Shown: positions 51,118-60,456 of the stretch, one piece after another | Position numbering within the stretch: position 1 is the first letter of the stretch | How the letters are laid out: each line of letters begins with the position of its first letter | NCBI GenBank assembly: GCA_039029395.1 | Contig: JBCCGG010000020.1 | Span: forward strand, 1-64,000 | Reading direction: 5' to 3' | Origin: JBCCGG01 sp039029395 | GTDB taxonomy: Bacteria; Pseudomonadota; Alphaproteobacteria; Kiloniellales; JAKSDN01 | DNA: 64,000 nucleotides | Program-made: the position numbers and the translations under genes | Notes under the pieces: generated by a model | Databases searched by the model: none | What the model was told of the DNA's origin: nothing | The model's input: the letters and a program-made list of their open reading frames with translations, nothing else

Positions 51118-52097
51118 GTGGCAACAGCCGCCTGACTTTGAAACCGCCAATGACTGGGCGGCAAGCCCGCCACGGGCGCACGGAAGCTTGCTAGCGAGTC
51201 GCCCAAGAGGCATCCCAGATAGACGGTGCGCAAGTCGGGACCGCCGAAGGCCAGACTCGAGACATTCTTTAGAGAGCGCCCCGACACGCGGTCCAGGTGA
51301 GGGCGGCCCATGGTGCCACCGCGGTATGCTTCCTCGACCCATGCCAGATGGTCCGGGTCGTTATCTTCCAGGATGACCGTCTGTTCGCCGTCCGGCGCGA
51401 TCCGGATGATCCGGTTGCTCACGATGCTGGTGATCCAGATGCCCCCTTGCGAATCGAAAGTGAGACCGTCCGGGAAGGTTCCGGGCCCAAAGCGAGCAAC
51501 CACGGTCCGGTTCGTAAGGCAACCGTCCACCCCCACATCGAAGCGAGTCAGACGGCGGGCGAAGGTCTCGTTGACATAGAGCTGCCCACTCTCGGGGTGA
51601 ACCAGGCATTCGTTGGTGTAACCCAGGCCGTCGACAACGATTCGGGCGTCATCTTGATCCAGCAAGACGATGAAACCGTCAGCCCGATCGGCGCGGTAAC
51701 CGAGGCTGCGCGGCGATTGCCGGGTGCTGACGGTTATCCAGATCCTTCGCTGGCCATCTAAGTGAACATAATTGGTGGGTGGGAGCGGCTCTCCCCCAAC
51801 CTCCAGCAGGACCGGCGAGAGCATGCCCGATGGTGCCAAGCGGTACACCCCACCGTCCTGTTCTCCCAAATGCGCCAGCAGCCAGCCACCGTCCTCCAGA
51901 ACGGCAATTCCATTCGGCTTCGGCGCAAAGTCTCCCTCGGCGAGAACGGTCCTCTGGGCGCCATCGGCACCAATCACCGTGACTCCGCCCCGCCAATCCG
52001 AAACGTGCAGGGCACCATCGGCCGTGGCCAGCACGCACTCTGGCCTGTGCAGGCCGCAACCGACAAAAGCTAGGTGGTTCACATCGCTCAAAGACAC
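51114..52097 (-). CDS. SMP-30/gluconolactonase-family lactonase
   Basis: A 327-residue beta-propeller hydrolase. Metal-binding residues typical of the family appear in HRPECVLATADGALHVSD (Glu), PPTNYVHLDGQRRIWITVS (Asn) and GTFPDGLTFDSQGGIWITS (Asp). It would open an aldonolactone made by a dehydrogenase such as the coupled Gfo/Idh/MocA protein, giving the aldonate used by the IlvD/Edd dehydratase. It is the first intact gene of the leftward sugar-acid cluster. Confidence 0.87.
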   Translation of the reverse strand: MSLSDVNHLAFVGCGLHRPECVLATADGALHVSDWRGGVTVIGADGAQRTVLAEGDFAPKPNGIAVLEDGGWLLAHLGEQDGGVYRLAPSGMLSPVLLEVGGEPLPPTNYVHLDGQRRIWITVSTRQSPRSLGYRADRADGFIVLLDQDDARIVVDGLGYTNECLVHPESGQLYVNETFARRLTRFDVGVDGCLTNRTVVARFGPGTFPDGLTFDSQGGIWITSIVSNRIIRIAPDGEQTVILEDNDPDHLAWVEEAYRGGTMGRPHLDRVSGRSLKNVSSLAFGGPDLRTVYLGCLLGDSLASFRAPVAGLPPSHWRFQSQAAVAT

Positions 52098-52263
52098 ATC
52101 CTAGTCGCCGTGCAATTCCCCAGGGCAGCTCGAGAAAGCGTTGTGGGGGAGGATAACCAACTCAGTAATGAGTTTGCTGGCCCTGCACAAGACACGCCAG
52201 AGGATAAATGTGTTCCGGTCGTGAATGTCCTTTGGCTTGCGCGCTTTGCGTCCCGCTGGCTGA

Positions 52264-53052
52264 TCAATCCTCGTTTCGACCAATGGCCGAACCGCCGCGG
52301 TTTAGTTTGAGAACTCGTCGTCCCAAGCCATTTTCCGTGGTCTCGCGCGGTCGGTACTCGCAGCCGATCGGTCCGAGGTACCCAGCCTGCCTGAACGCAG
52401 GTAGAATGACCCTGTAGTCGAGCTCACCGGCTAAGGGCTCCGTCCGCCCTTAGGCCGAAGCGATCTGGACATGGCCGACCTGGGGCGCGACCTTCTGGAA
52501 ATTAGCCAGGAGAGATCCGCTCTCGCGGTAGACATGATAGCAATCGAACAGGATTTTCAGCCTCGGATGATCAACTTCATCTACGACCGTTGTCGCCTGC
52601 TCGACAGTTCGGAGAAAATAGCCGGGTAACTGCTCTGTACATACCGGCTCGATCAAGACGTTGAGGGATGTGTGATCAAGGGCAAACCGCAGTGTTCGGA
52701 GGTAGCATTCGAAAGGCTCACGGCCCTCGGCTCTGCCCGCCAGAACATGGATTGCACCGGCACCGATATCCTCAGCGAGATCGATCGCATCCTCAATGTC
52801 GCGCTTTGCCTGATCGGCGAGTGTTGGAATCGCCGCGCAGCCCACCGTATCACCTATGCGAACATTGAGGCCAACGACTGGCAAAGCTTTTTCAGCCAAT
52901 AGCTCCTTGAGTGTCGAGCGGTCTTCCCTTTGGGCCTCATCATGAAACTACACCGCGTCAAACCCATGGACAGCCGCAAGCCGAATGCGATCGAGAAACT
53001 GCCTTTCTTTCCAGAGGCGGCCTATGTTTGCTGAAAAGCGGAAGAGTGACAA
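52264..53052 (-). pseudogene. Hydroxypyruvate isomerase / OtnI-like TIM-barrel protein, broken by two nonsense codons
   Basis: One continuous reading frame from about 53052 to 52264 encodes a nearly full-length xylose-isomerase-like TIM barrel. It begins FRFSANIGRLWKERQFLDRI, runs through LLAEKALPVVGLNVRIGDT and PRLKILFDCYHVYRESGS, and ends GELDYRVILPAFRQAGYLG, GCEYRPRETTENGLG. Two in-frame stops interrupt it: TAG at 52948-52950, where relatives usually have Glu before FHDEA, and TAA at 52450-52452, after HVQIASA. No ATG precedes the first conserved residues; a TTG at 53052 is the only candidate, and a transposon remnant lies just upstream. The middle frame alone could give a 149-residue product, but it lacks both ends of the barrel. 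Confidence 0.85.
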
Positions 53053-53083
53053 TCTCGTCTCCGATCGATGCGAGAAAACCTGA

Positions 53084-53631
53084 CTAGGCCGTAGACTCAT
53101 AACTGGGCAGCCAGATGCGGATTGAGGCCAGCTTGACGGCGGCGAGGAAGTTAAGCGGGTTCTTGTCGTAGCGTGTTGCGATGGCGCGGGATTGCTCGAG
53201 CTTGTTGAAGAAGCGCTCGACGAGATTTCGCTGGCGGTAGAGCCACTTGCTGAAGGCGAAGCGGTCCTTGCGGTTGCTCTTGGCAGGGATGTTGGCCCAG
53301 GCCCCGCGTTTGGTCGCCAGCCTGCGAATGGCGTTGCTGTCATAAGACTTGTCGGCCAGCAGGATGTCGCCGTCGAAGGCCTTGGAGACCTCCTCCAGAA
53401 GGTGATCCCAAACCCCCGCTTTGCGCCAGCGCACGAAGCGGTTGTAGCAGGTCGTGTGGGGGCCGTAGCGCTCCGGAATGTCCGCCCAGGGTGAGCCTGT
53501 GCGAAAGCGCCAGAGAATGCCGTTCAGAACCCGGCGGTCATCGACCCGCGCACGCCGCGCGGCTTGTTCGGCAGCAAGGGTTGGATCACGGACCACTCAG
53601 GTTCGGTCAGCTCCTAGCGACGGCGGCTCAT
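53084..53631 (-). pseudogene. IS5-family (IS427-group-like) transposase remnant
   Basis: The remnant begins MSRRR at 53631, is stopped by TAG at codon 6 (53614-53616), and continues as ELTEPEWSVIQPLLPNKPRGV. A frameshift near codon 27 then leads to VDDRRVLNGILWRFRTGSPW and ERYGPHTTCYNRFVRWRKAG. A large in-frame deletion joins SKAFDGD directly to ILLADKSYD, removing about 70-80 residues that carry the first catalytic Asp region. The 3' part RQRNLVERFFNKLEQSRAIA to the end is intact. It cannot encode an active transposase. I could not identify terminal inverted repeats or a target duplication with confidence. Confidence 0.85.
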
Positions 53632-53768
53632 TTTTCCTCCTCCACATCAAGGAGAGAGGTGAATCACATCCGAGCCGAAGTGGGAATCCAATTTATGAGT
53701 TCATGGCCTAGTGAGATTGCAGCCATATGAAAATTGGATTATATTTTTATCTAACCATGGAAAACTCT

Positions 53769-54698
53769 ATGGCTTATACCCTACGACAATTGAACTATGC
53801 CATCGCCGTTGTCGACTTGGGCAGCATCACCCAAGCCTCGAAGAAACTTGGCATATCGCAGCCGGCAATCTCTGCGGCTTTGAACGAGCTGGAGCGGGAG
53901 TTCGCTCTTACGATTTTCGCGCGACGCCCGGCCCAACGAATCTCGCTTACTCCGGCAGGCCAGCGCTTCATTGACAAAGCACGATTGCTACTCGACCGCG
54001 TGCACGACTTCGAGACCGACGCCATTGGGCTTCGGCGCGAGATCAAGGGAAAGCTGGAGATCGGCTGCTTTGCCCCAACGGCGCCCTTCATGATACCTCT
54101 GATCATTGCCGGGCTCTCGGAGAACTATCCAGACATCGAGCTCCACCTTCACGAAAGCGACCTGGACGAATTGAACCGTGGTCTTGCATCGAGCACGATC
54201 GACGCGGCCCTGACGTACGACCTGAAGCTTGACCGTGGCGTTCGTTTCGAGCCGCTCGTCAGAACACCGGTTTACGCTTTGCTGTCGGCAAGCGATCCCT
54301 TGGCGTCCGAGGAAAGCGTATCGCTCTACGATCTTGCCGAGCGGCCAATGATCGCCTTTGACCTGCCCATCACCGGACAGTTCTTTCGCTCCCCATTTCA
54401 AAGCTTGGGCCTTCAGCCACGGGTCGCCTATCAGGTCAAATCCTATGAAATGGTCCGCGGATTGGTAGGTGCGGGCGTCGGTTTCTCATTGCTCATCATG
54501 AGACCCACGAGCGATCAAACCTACGAGGGCAAAGCTGTGGTTTGCCGGCCATTGCGAGAGCCACTTCCAAGCCCCCACTATGGCGTCGCCTTCAATGCCC
54601 AATCGCTCCCCACACGCCTTGTGGGGACCTTTGCCGAGCATTGCCATAAGGTGATCAAGGAAGAAGGCCGCGCCAACAAATTCTTCGTTCGCGGGTAG
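53769..54698 (+). CDS. LysR-family transcriptional regulator
   Basis: A 309-residue LysR regulator. The N-terminal HTH is AVVDLGSITQASKKLGISQ, followed by ALNELEREFALTIFARRP, with the effector-binding domain after it. Three in-frame ATGs exist (53727, 53757, 53769); I choose 53769 (MAYTLRQLNYAIAV) because it gives the usual distance to the HTH and has GGAAA upstream. Its DNA is less GC-rich than that of its neighbours, and it lies just beyond the IS remnant. Its target is not obvious; the decayed sugar-acid cluster and the nos operon are both adjacent. Confidence 0.88.
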   Translation: MAYTLRQLNYAIAVVDLGSITQASKKLGISQPAISAALNELEREFALTIFARRPAQRISLTPAGQRFIDKARLLLDRVHDFETDAIGLRREIKGKLEIGCFAPTAPFMIPLIIAGLSENYPDIELHLHESDLDELNRGLASSTIDAALTYDLKLDRGVRFEPLVRTPVYALLSASDPLASEESVSLYDLAERPMIAFDLPITGQFFRSPFQSLGLQPRVAYQVKSYEMVRGLVGAGVGFSLLIMRPTSDQTYEGKAVVCRPLREPLPSPHYGVAFNAQSLPTRLVGTFAEHCHKVIKEEGRANKFFVRG

Positions 54699-54917
54699 GT
54701 GCGGTTAGAGGTTCCGAGACACGACCCACCCGTTGATCGGACAGCTGTTGGGGTTTGGAAGGACTCCGCCTTTTAGGGATGACGCGGTGCCTTTAGGCGC
54801 CATCGCCGCAGCCGCTGTACCACGCACTCGAGTTTAGTGTTTACCGAATTGTCCTTGTCTCGTGCAGAAGACATCGCCACCATCCATCAGGATCCACACA
54901 ATCCTCGCCGGGCGACG

Positions 54918-55490
54918 TCAGTCTTGGTGGTCATGGGTCATCTCTTCGGTGTGGGTCGCCTCTTGGGCGCCGTGGTGTGCCGACTCAGGCTCGGCCGACA
55001 GGATGTAGTCCTCGGGCAGTTCGGTGAAGGCGACGATGTGCCCGCCGCGCGCCGCAACGAAGTCCTCGGCGTCCGCCCTTGCGGCGAAGGGAACGGCCTC
55101 GCGCGCGCCCATGCCGCCACGCCGGTCGCTATGGATCACGTAGTGAGCGCCGGTCGCCTCGATCCAGGTGCCGGCCTCCGGCGTCGCCCAAGTGGCGCGG
55201 CCCATATCGTTGACATAGATCGCGGCGATCGCTTTGGGCTCGTCGGGCAGCATGGTGAAGGCGACCGCGTCGCGCACCGAGCTGAACCAGATCGGCTCGG
55301 CCGTACCCCTGAGAAACAGTTGCGCCTTCGGGCCGTGGTGATCGGCTACGATCATGTTGCAGTAATAGCCGATCGCCTCGCGGGTCAACTCTTGCGGCGC
55401 CGGCTTGGCGGCCTGCTGCTCGGAGTCGCCGCAGGCGGCAAGCAACAAACCAGCGGCAAGCAGGCAATTGAGCAAGGTCTGAAGCCTCAT
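54918..55490 (-). CDS. nosL: NosL copper chaperone lipoprotein
   Basis: A 190-residue outer-membrane-type lipoprotein with a signal peptide and lipobox LLAACG. NosL features are GYYCNMIVADHHGPKAQLFL (conserved Cys-x-Met copper site), YVNDMGRATW and GGMGAREAVPFA. A His-rich tail (HHGAQEATHTEEMTHDH) may bind copper. NosL delivers Cu(I) for NosZ maturation. It is the last gene of the leftward nos operon, four bases after nosY. Confidence 0.93.
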   Translation of the reverse strand: MRLQTLLNCLLAAGLLLAACGDSEQQAAKPAPQELTREAIGYYCNMIVADHHGPKAQLFLRGTAEPIWFSSVRDAVAFTMLPDEPKAIAAIYVNDMGRATWATPEAGTWIEATGAHYVIHSDRRGGMGAREAVPFAARADAEDFVAARGGHIVAFTELPEDYILSAEPESAHHGAQEATHTEEMTHDHQD

Positions 55491-55493
55491 TTT

Positions 55494-56321
55494 CTAGATC
55501 TCCTTGCGAATGAAGAGGGCCGTCGCCGCCCCGAGCGCTGTGGCCGTCCACAGCGCAAGCAGCCCAAGGGGCAATGCCGGATGGGGAACTGTTTGAGCGC
55601 CGAGCCCGGCCAAGCCGCCGGCCTCGCGTACTCCCTCGACCAAGGTTAAGTTGAAGACCCGGAAGGCGTCGGTTGGATTGGCTAGAAGCAGCGCAGTGAA
55701 CAGCCCGCTGGAGAGGCTCTGGTTGCTGTCGAGCAGCAGCGCGCCGAGCAGGCCAAGATCGTACAATACCACCAGGACCAGCCACAGGGTAAGCGCCAGC
55801 CCGGCCGCCTTGCTGTGCTCCTCGACCACCACACTGATGCAGATACCGATCGCGATGAACACTGCGCCGAGCAGGACCGAGCTGGCACAGAGTGCCGCTA
55901 GCGCGTGCCAGCCTTCTGCGTCCACGCCGCCCAGAAGCGCGACCACTACCCCGGCACCACCATAGCCGATCAGGATCGCCAAAGTGAGGATCGCCAGATG
56001 GCCGAGAAACTTACCCAGAGCCACCTGCCAGCGAGCCACGGGGTAGCTGAGAAGCAGCAGCAAGGTCCCGCGCTCGGCTTCGCCGACAATGGCGTCGTAA
56101 GACAGCATGAGGGCAATCAAGGGCAACAGGTAGACGGAGAGGCTGGCGAGGCTGACCACGGTCACGCTGAGCGCGCTCGCTTTGACTTCGCCACCTGGCG
56201 CTGCGCCCAGCAAAGCCAAGACCAGCGCCAGGCCGGCCAGGACCACAATCAAGGCGGCGATCCAGCGGTTGCGTAGGCCGTCGCGGATTTCCTTGACAAT
56301 GATCTGCCGAATCGCGCTCAT
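55494..56321 (-). CDS. nosY: NosY, ABC-type permease for N2O reductase maturation
   Basis: A 275-residue membrane protein starting MSAIRQIIVKEIRDGLRNRW with about six hydrophobic segments and LLLLLSYPVARWQVALGKFL, typical of NosY/ABC-2 permeases. The start at 56321 overlaps the nosF stop by four bases; a longer frame through nosF is an artefact. NosY with NosF and NosD forms the complex that supports CuZ-site assembly. Confidence 0.93.
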   Translation of the reverse strand: MSAIRQIIVKEIRDGLRNRWIAALIVVLAGLALVLALLGAAPGGEVKASALSVTVVSLASLSVYLLPLIALMLSYDAIVGEAERGTLLLLLSYPVARWQVALGKFLGHLAILTLAILIGYGGAGVVVALLGGVDAEGWHALAALCASSVLLGAVFIAIGICISVVVEEHSKAAGLALTLWLVLVVLYDLGLLGALLLDSNQSLSSGLFTALLLANPTDAFRVFNLTLVEGVREAGGLAGLGAQTVPHPALPLGLLALWTATALGAATALFIRKEI

Positions 56322-57238
56322 GGCATCCCCTCCTCCGCCGCGAAATGGGCGTAGATATCCTCGAGACGCGGCGGTTGAATATCCAAGTCGCGCACCACAC
56401 CATTGAGTTTCGCCAGGCGACGCACGACCGCCATCTTGTCGGCCGTGCCGCAAGTGAAATCCATGGTGCCGCCTTCGACCTTCTGGAGGGCAAAGCCGCC
56501 GCCGACCGCCTCTGCGATCTCGCCAACCGACTCCGGCGTGACAGTGAGGCGCAGACGCAGGGGCAGACCCGAAGCTTGGCGCAGATCGTCTAGAGCCCCG
56601 AAAGCAACCAGCGTGCCGGCGCGCAGAATAGCCACTACATCGGCCCTGGCCTCGATTTCGCTGAGCACATGAGAAGAGACGACGGCGCTCGTACCCTCGG
56701 CGGTGAGCGCGGCGATCGCCTGGTAGAAATGACGGCGCAGAGGCGGGTCCAGACCGTTGGTCGGCTCGTCGAGAAACAAAAGACGCGGCGCGCCGAGCAG
56801 GGCTTGGGCCAAGCCCAGGCGCTGGCGCATGCCCTTGGAGTAGGTCCGCACTTTGAGGCGCGCGGCGCCGGCCAGGCCAACCTCTTCGAGCAGCTGGTCG
56901 CAGCGCGCGTGGCTCACAGCTTTCAGGCCGGCATAGAACCGTAATAGCTCGCGACCGGTCATGGCGCCTTCGAAGGCAACGTTCTCCGGCAGGTAGCCAA
57001 CCGCGCGGCGCGCCTCTGCGCCGCTCGCCGTGCGGGGATCCTGGCCAAGCAGACGCACCTCCCCGTCGCTCGGCGCGGTAAGGCCGAGCAGGAGCTTCAT
57101 CAAGGTCGTCTTGCCAGCGCCGTTGTGGCCCAGTAAAGCCAAACAATGACCGGCGCCAAGCGATAGGCCGACGTCGCGCAGGACCAGCTTATCGCCGTAG
57201 CGCTTGGTCAAGTGGCAGGTCTCGATCAGCTTGCTCAT
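56318..57238 (-). CDS. nosF: NosF, ATP-binding subunit of the NosDFY complex
   Basis: A 306-residue ABC ATPase. Walker A is GHNGAGKTTLMKLLLGL, the signature YSKGMRQRLGLAQALLG, Walker B LLFLDEPTNGLDPPL. It starts at 57238 in an ATGA overlap with nosD. It energises the NosDFY complex that loads sulfur/copper for the CuZ centre of NosZ. Confidence 0.94.
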   Translation of the reverse strand: MSKLIETCHLTKRYGDKLVLRDVGLSLGAGHCLALLGHNGAGKTTLMKLLLGLTAPSDGEVRLLGQDPRTASGAEARRAVGYLPENVAFEGAMTGRELLRFYAGLKAVSHARCDQLLEEVGLAGAARLKVRTYSKGMRQRLGLAQALLGAPRLLFLDEPTNGLDPPLRRHFYQAIAALTAEGTSAVVSSHVLSEIEARADVVAILRAGTLVAFGALDDLRQASGLPLRLRLTVTPESVGEIAEAVGGGFALQKVEGGTMDFTCGTADKMAVVRRLAKLNGVVRDLDIQPPRLEDIYAHFAAEEGMP

Positions 57239-58467
57239 GGTTCGGGCGCCATCAGAGGGTGGCTATCGGTCACACCGCCGGGCCTAAGCGCCGGAAAGGC
57301 CGATTGGGCCCACCGTAGGATCTGGGTTGCTGGACTGTTTAGAAGCAGCTTGGCGAGTGGGTGCCGCCAGACGATCTGATCAACCAGACCGTTCGGGTGA
57401 TAGGGCGCGTCAGCCAAACCGTCGCCATCCAGATCGAACGCCAGATTGTCGCTCCAGTAGTTGCCGCGCCTGTCTTGCGACCACTCTACCTCTTGGGTGC
57501 CGACGTATTTTACCTGGGTTCGATTAGCTACAAAGCTGTTACCGCTGATCTGGTTGCGCTCGGAGCCGGCGGTGAAGTGGATGCCGATCTCGCAACCCTC
57601 GAAGTGGTTGCCATGAATCGCATTCTTGTTGGCATTGTAAATGAAAACGCACTTGTGGGGGCCGTTGACCCGGTTGCCGACGATCTCAGCGCGGTTCGCG
57701 TAGTTGAGCAGCAATCCATGGTCCCGATCGCCTACCGAGCTGTTGCCTCGCACCTCCAGGCCGTGGGAGTACATGATCGCGTAGCCCACGTGATTGTCGA
57801 TCGATCGGTTGTCCGAGACCTCGCTGTTGTTGGTGTACATGTAATGAATGCCGAAGCGCAGGTTACGAAATCGGTTGCGGCGAAAGGTATTTTGCTTGCT
57901 GGTCGTGACGAAGATGCCGTCCCGACCGTAGCGAATGTCGTTGCCATCGACCACGGCACCAGGGGCGTTCCAAATCTGCACCCCGTTGCCGCGTTCATTC
58001 ATACGCAAATCCCGGCGGCCGAGAATGACGTTATCCTTCACGATCGCATCCCGAGCGCCTTTGAGGTAGACGCCGATCAGATTGTCCTCTAGGCGATTGC
58101 TCTCGATCCGGGCGCCGGTCGCACGCTTGGTGGCGAACACGCCGCTGTCCTCGGTCTCGAGCTTGAGGCCCGACCCGGTAACAGTCAGGCCACGAAGCAG
58201 AATGCCCGGCGCGTCAAAGGTCAGCACCCTGCCCTCACCGGACCCAACGATGCGCGCGCCCGGCTGGCCGACTAAGCTCAATGCCTTGTCAATCACGATT
58301 CCGCCGACATGATCGCCGGGTGCCAGGCGCAAGGTATCGCCCGGGGCCGCGGCGGCGACGGCCCTGGCAAGGGCGCCGCCACCCGGCTTGACCTCCGCGG
58401 CCGCCGCCGGACCCGCTGCGACGAGCACCGCGAGGCCGGCGGCCAGAAGGGCCATTGCGATCATCAT
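57235..58467 (-). CDS. nosD: NosD, periplasmic beta-helix protein for NosZ copper-site maturation
   Basis: A 410-residue periplasmic protein with a signal peptide (ALLAAGLAVLVAAGPAAAA) and a right-handed beta-helix of CASH/PbH1 repeats, for example NRLEDNLIGVYLKGARDAIV and SEVSDNRSIDNHVGYAIMYS. The start near 58467 (MMIAMALL) is chosen; the internal ATG at 58455 has a better-spaced purine-rich site and is a real alternative. It overlaps nosF by four bases and follows nosZ by 16. Confidence 0.92.
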   Translation of the reverse strand: MMIAMALLAAGLAVLVAAGPAAAAEVKPGGGALARAVAAAAPGDTLRLAPGDHVGGIVIDKALSLVGQPGARIVGSGEGRVLTFDAPGILLRGLTVTGSGLKLETEDSGVFATKRATGARIESNRLEDNLIGVYLKGARDAIVKDNVILGRRDLRMNERGNGVQIWNAPGAVVDGNDIRYGRDGIFVTTSKQNTFRRNRFRNLRFGIHYMYTNNSEVSDNRSIDNHVGYAIMYSHGLEVRGNSSVGDRDHGLLLNYANRAEIVGNRVNGPHKCVFIYNANKNAIHGNHFEGCEIGIHFTAGSERNQISGNSFVANRTQVKYVGTQEVEWSQDRRGNYWSDNLAFDLDGDGLADAPYHPNGLVDQIVWRHPLAKLLLNSPATQILRWAQSAFPALRPGGVTDSHPLMAPEP

Positions 58468-58483
58468 CCCCGTTGGTCCCGCC

Positions 58484-60421
58484 TCACGCCGCCCGCGGCT
58501 CGACGAGCATGCGGCCACGCATCTCCATATGAAGGGCATGGCAGAACCACTGGCAGTAATACCAATGGACACCAGGTCGGTCGGCCACGAAGGTGACCGA
58601 GGCGGTCGCCTGGGGCCCGACCTCGATGGCAATGCCGTAGTTCGCCATTGTGATGCCGTGGGTCAGGTCATCGACATCGTCCATGTTGGTGACATAGATC
58701 GTGACCTCATCGCCTTGCTTTACCGTGAACTGTTCCAGGCTGAAGGTCGGCGCGACCGAGTGCATGTAGACCCGCACCTTGTTGCCGTCGCGGATTACAT
58801 TCTCGCCCCAATCCAGATCCACGCCATCTTTCTCGGCCTGTTGGCGGGCCTCCTCCCACATGGGATCCTTGCGGTCCCAAACCCGGCTCGGGTTGACCAG
58901 GGAGCGGTGAACAATGATGCAATCATGGGGCTCTGCAAAGGTCGGGCCGTCGTGCACCACCTTCATCTTGTCGCCGGTGATGTCGATCAGCTGTTCGTTC
59001 TCCGGCTTGAGCGGACCGACGTTGATGAAACGGTCCTTGGAGAACTTGTTGAGCGATACCAACCACTTTCCGTCGGCATCCTTAGTCTCGCCCATGGAGC
59101 TGTGGTTATGGCCCGGCTGGTATTGAACGTCGACCTTGTCGAGGATCGGATCGACGTTCTTCCCGGCGTACTGCTCCTTCGCTTTTTCAATGTCCCACTT
59201 GGCCACTTGGCTGTCGAGAAACAGGGTGGTGAAGGCGTTGCCCTTGCCGTCGAAGGCCGTATGCAAGGGCCCCAGGCCCAGCTCAGGTTCGGCGACGATG
59301 CAACCGCGCGGCTCGATCTTGCCGGCGAAAACGTCGGGCACCTTGGTGACGTCGATCACCGAGACGGTTGGCGACAGCTTGCCGTTGATCACCACGTGCT
59401 GACCGTCCGGCGCCGTGTTGCAGCCGTGTGGGCTGTTTGAGATCGGCACATAAGCGGTGTAGGGCGTGCCTTTTCGGCCGTCGAGTACCGGTACGTCGCT
59501 GATCGTCTTTGCCTTGCCGTCGGCGACCGCCTGCTCGATCGCCTTGATATCGAAGATCACCGCCCAGTCCTGCTCGTTGGCAGTCATCTCGGCCAGCGTC
59601 ACACCGCCTTCCGAGTTGTAGCAGGTGGAAAAGGCGTAGAGGCCTTGATAATCGGCGTCGCAGTTGTCCAGGTTGCCATCGACGATGACCTGCCAGGCGA
59701 CCTCCATTGTGTCGCCGTCGAGCGCAGTAAAGATCGAGTGGTACTTGTCCGGCTCGTCCAGAATCATGCCGTCGTTGGGGATCGGAATGCGGTGTTCGCC
59801 GTTGGCGAAGATGTAGCCCGTGCGTGGGTACTTCTGGGGCCGCATGCCGTGAATGTCCGCGGCATTTGGAATCTCGACGATCTTGTCAGGTTTCATCACG
59901 TCGCAACGGATACGTGCGACCCTGGTGTTGGCCTTATCGTTGATGAAGAGGTAGCGCCCATCGTAGGTGCCGTCGGTAAAGGACATGTGGGGATGGTGTG
60001 CATCGCCGTTGAGCCACACTCCGTCGCGGGATTCCCCGTGGGCCGTCAGATAAGCCTTGGTCTCAGGCAGGAGATCCTGGGTCAGGATCTGGATGCTCTC
60101 TTTGGTCTTGCCCCAGCCGGTTGCGCTGCAGCGGTTGAACACCGGAATGCGCATGAGCTCGCGCATGGACGGCAGGCCGATGATGCGAACCTCGCCCGAT
60201 TGGCCTGAACTCCAGAAGCCGTAGTACTCGTCCAGGTCACCGGGTGCGACGTTGGCCTGGCCACCTTCCGCCGCAATCGCCGGTCGGGAGTTCGAAGTAA
60301 GACCCACTAAGCCGGTTGCCGCGGCCGCGCCACCGAGGCCGGCCAGGCCGGCCACCTTGGCCGTACCGCCCAACAGGTCGCGCCGGGAAACTCCGTGGGC
60401 GTTCTTTTCGTGCTTCGACAT
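58484..60421 (-). CDS. nosZ: Nitrous-oxide reductase, clade I
   Basis: A 645-residue periplasmic copper enzyme that reduces N2O to N2. The twin-arginine leader SRRDLLGGTAKVAGLAG is at residues 12-28, marking the Tat-exported clade I. The CuZ site shows Asp140-x-His142-His143-x-His145, with further His in PGHNHSS and AEPHDC. The C-terminal CuA domain has Cys623-x3-Cys627-x3-His631-x2-Met634 in CQWFCHALHMEM. All metal ligands I can check are present, so an active enzyme is expected. It follows nosR by about 35 bases. Confidence 0.97.
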   Translation of the reverse strand: MSKHEKNAHGVSRRDLLGGTAKVAGLAGLGGAAAATGLVGLTSNSRPAIAAEGGQANVAPGDLDEYYGFWSSGQSGEVRIIGLPSMRELMRIPVFNRCSATGWGKTKESIQILTQDLLPETKAYLTAHGESRDGVWLNGDAHHPHMSFTDGTYDGRYLFINDKANTRVARIRCDVMKPDKIVEIPNAADIHGMRPQKYPRTGYIFANGEHRIPIPNDGMILDEPDKYHSIFTALDGDTMEVAWQVIVDGNLDNCDADYQGLYAFSTCYNSEGGVTLAEMTANEQDWAVIFDIKAIEQAVADGKAKTISDVPVLDGRKGTPYTAYVPISNSPHGCNTAPDGQHVVINGKLSPTVSVIDVTKVPDVFAGKIEPRGCIVAEPELGLGPLHTAFDGKGNAFTTLFLDSQVAKWDIEKAKEQYAGKNVDPILDKVDVQYQPGHNHSSMGETKDADGKWLVSLNKFSKDRFINVGPLKPENEQLIDITGDKMKVVHDGPTFAEPHDCIIVHRSLVNPSRVWDRKDPMWEEARQQAEKDGVDLDWGENVIRDGNKVRVYMHSVAPTFSLEQFTVKQGDEVTIYVTNMDDVDDLTHGITMANYGIAIEVGPQATASVTFVADRPGVHWYYCQWFCHALHMEMRGRMLVEPRAA

Positions 60422-60456
60422 GCTTCTTTCCTCCTTCTGGTTCGCGGGCGACTTCC

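Noticed and set aside
55494..57146. A 550-residue NosF-NosY fusion
   Set aside because: The first half is Arg/Gly/Pro-rich shadow of nosF. The membrane protein has a proper start at 56321, in an ATGA overlap.
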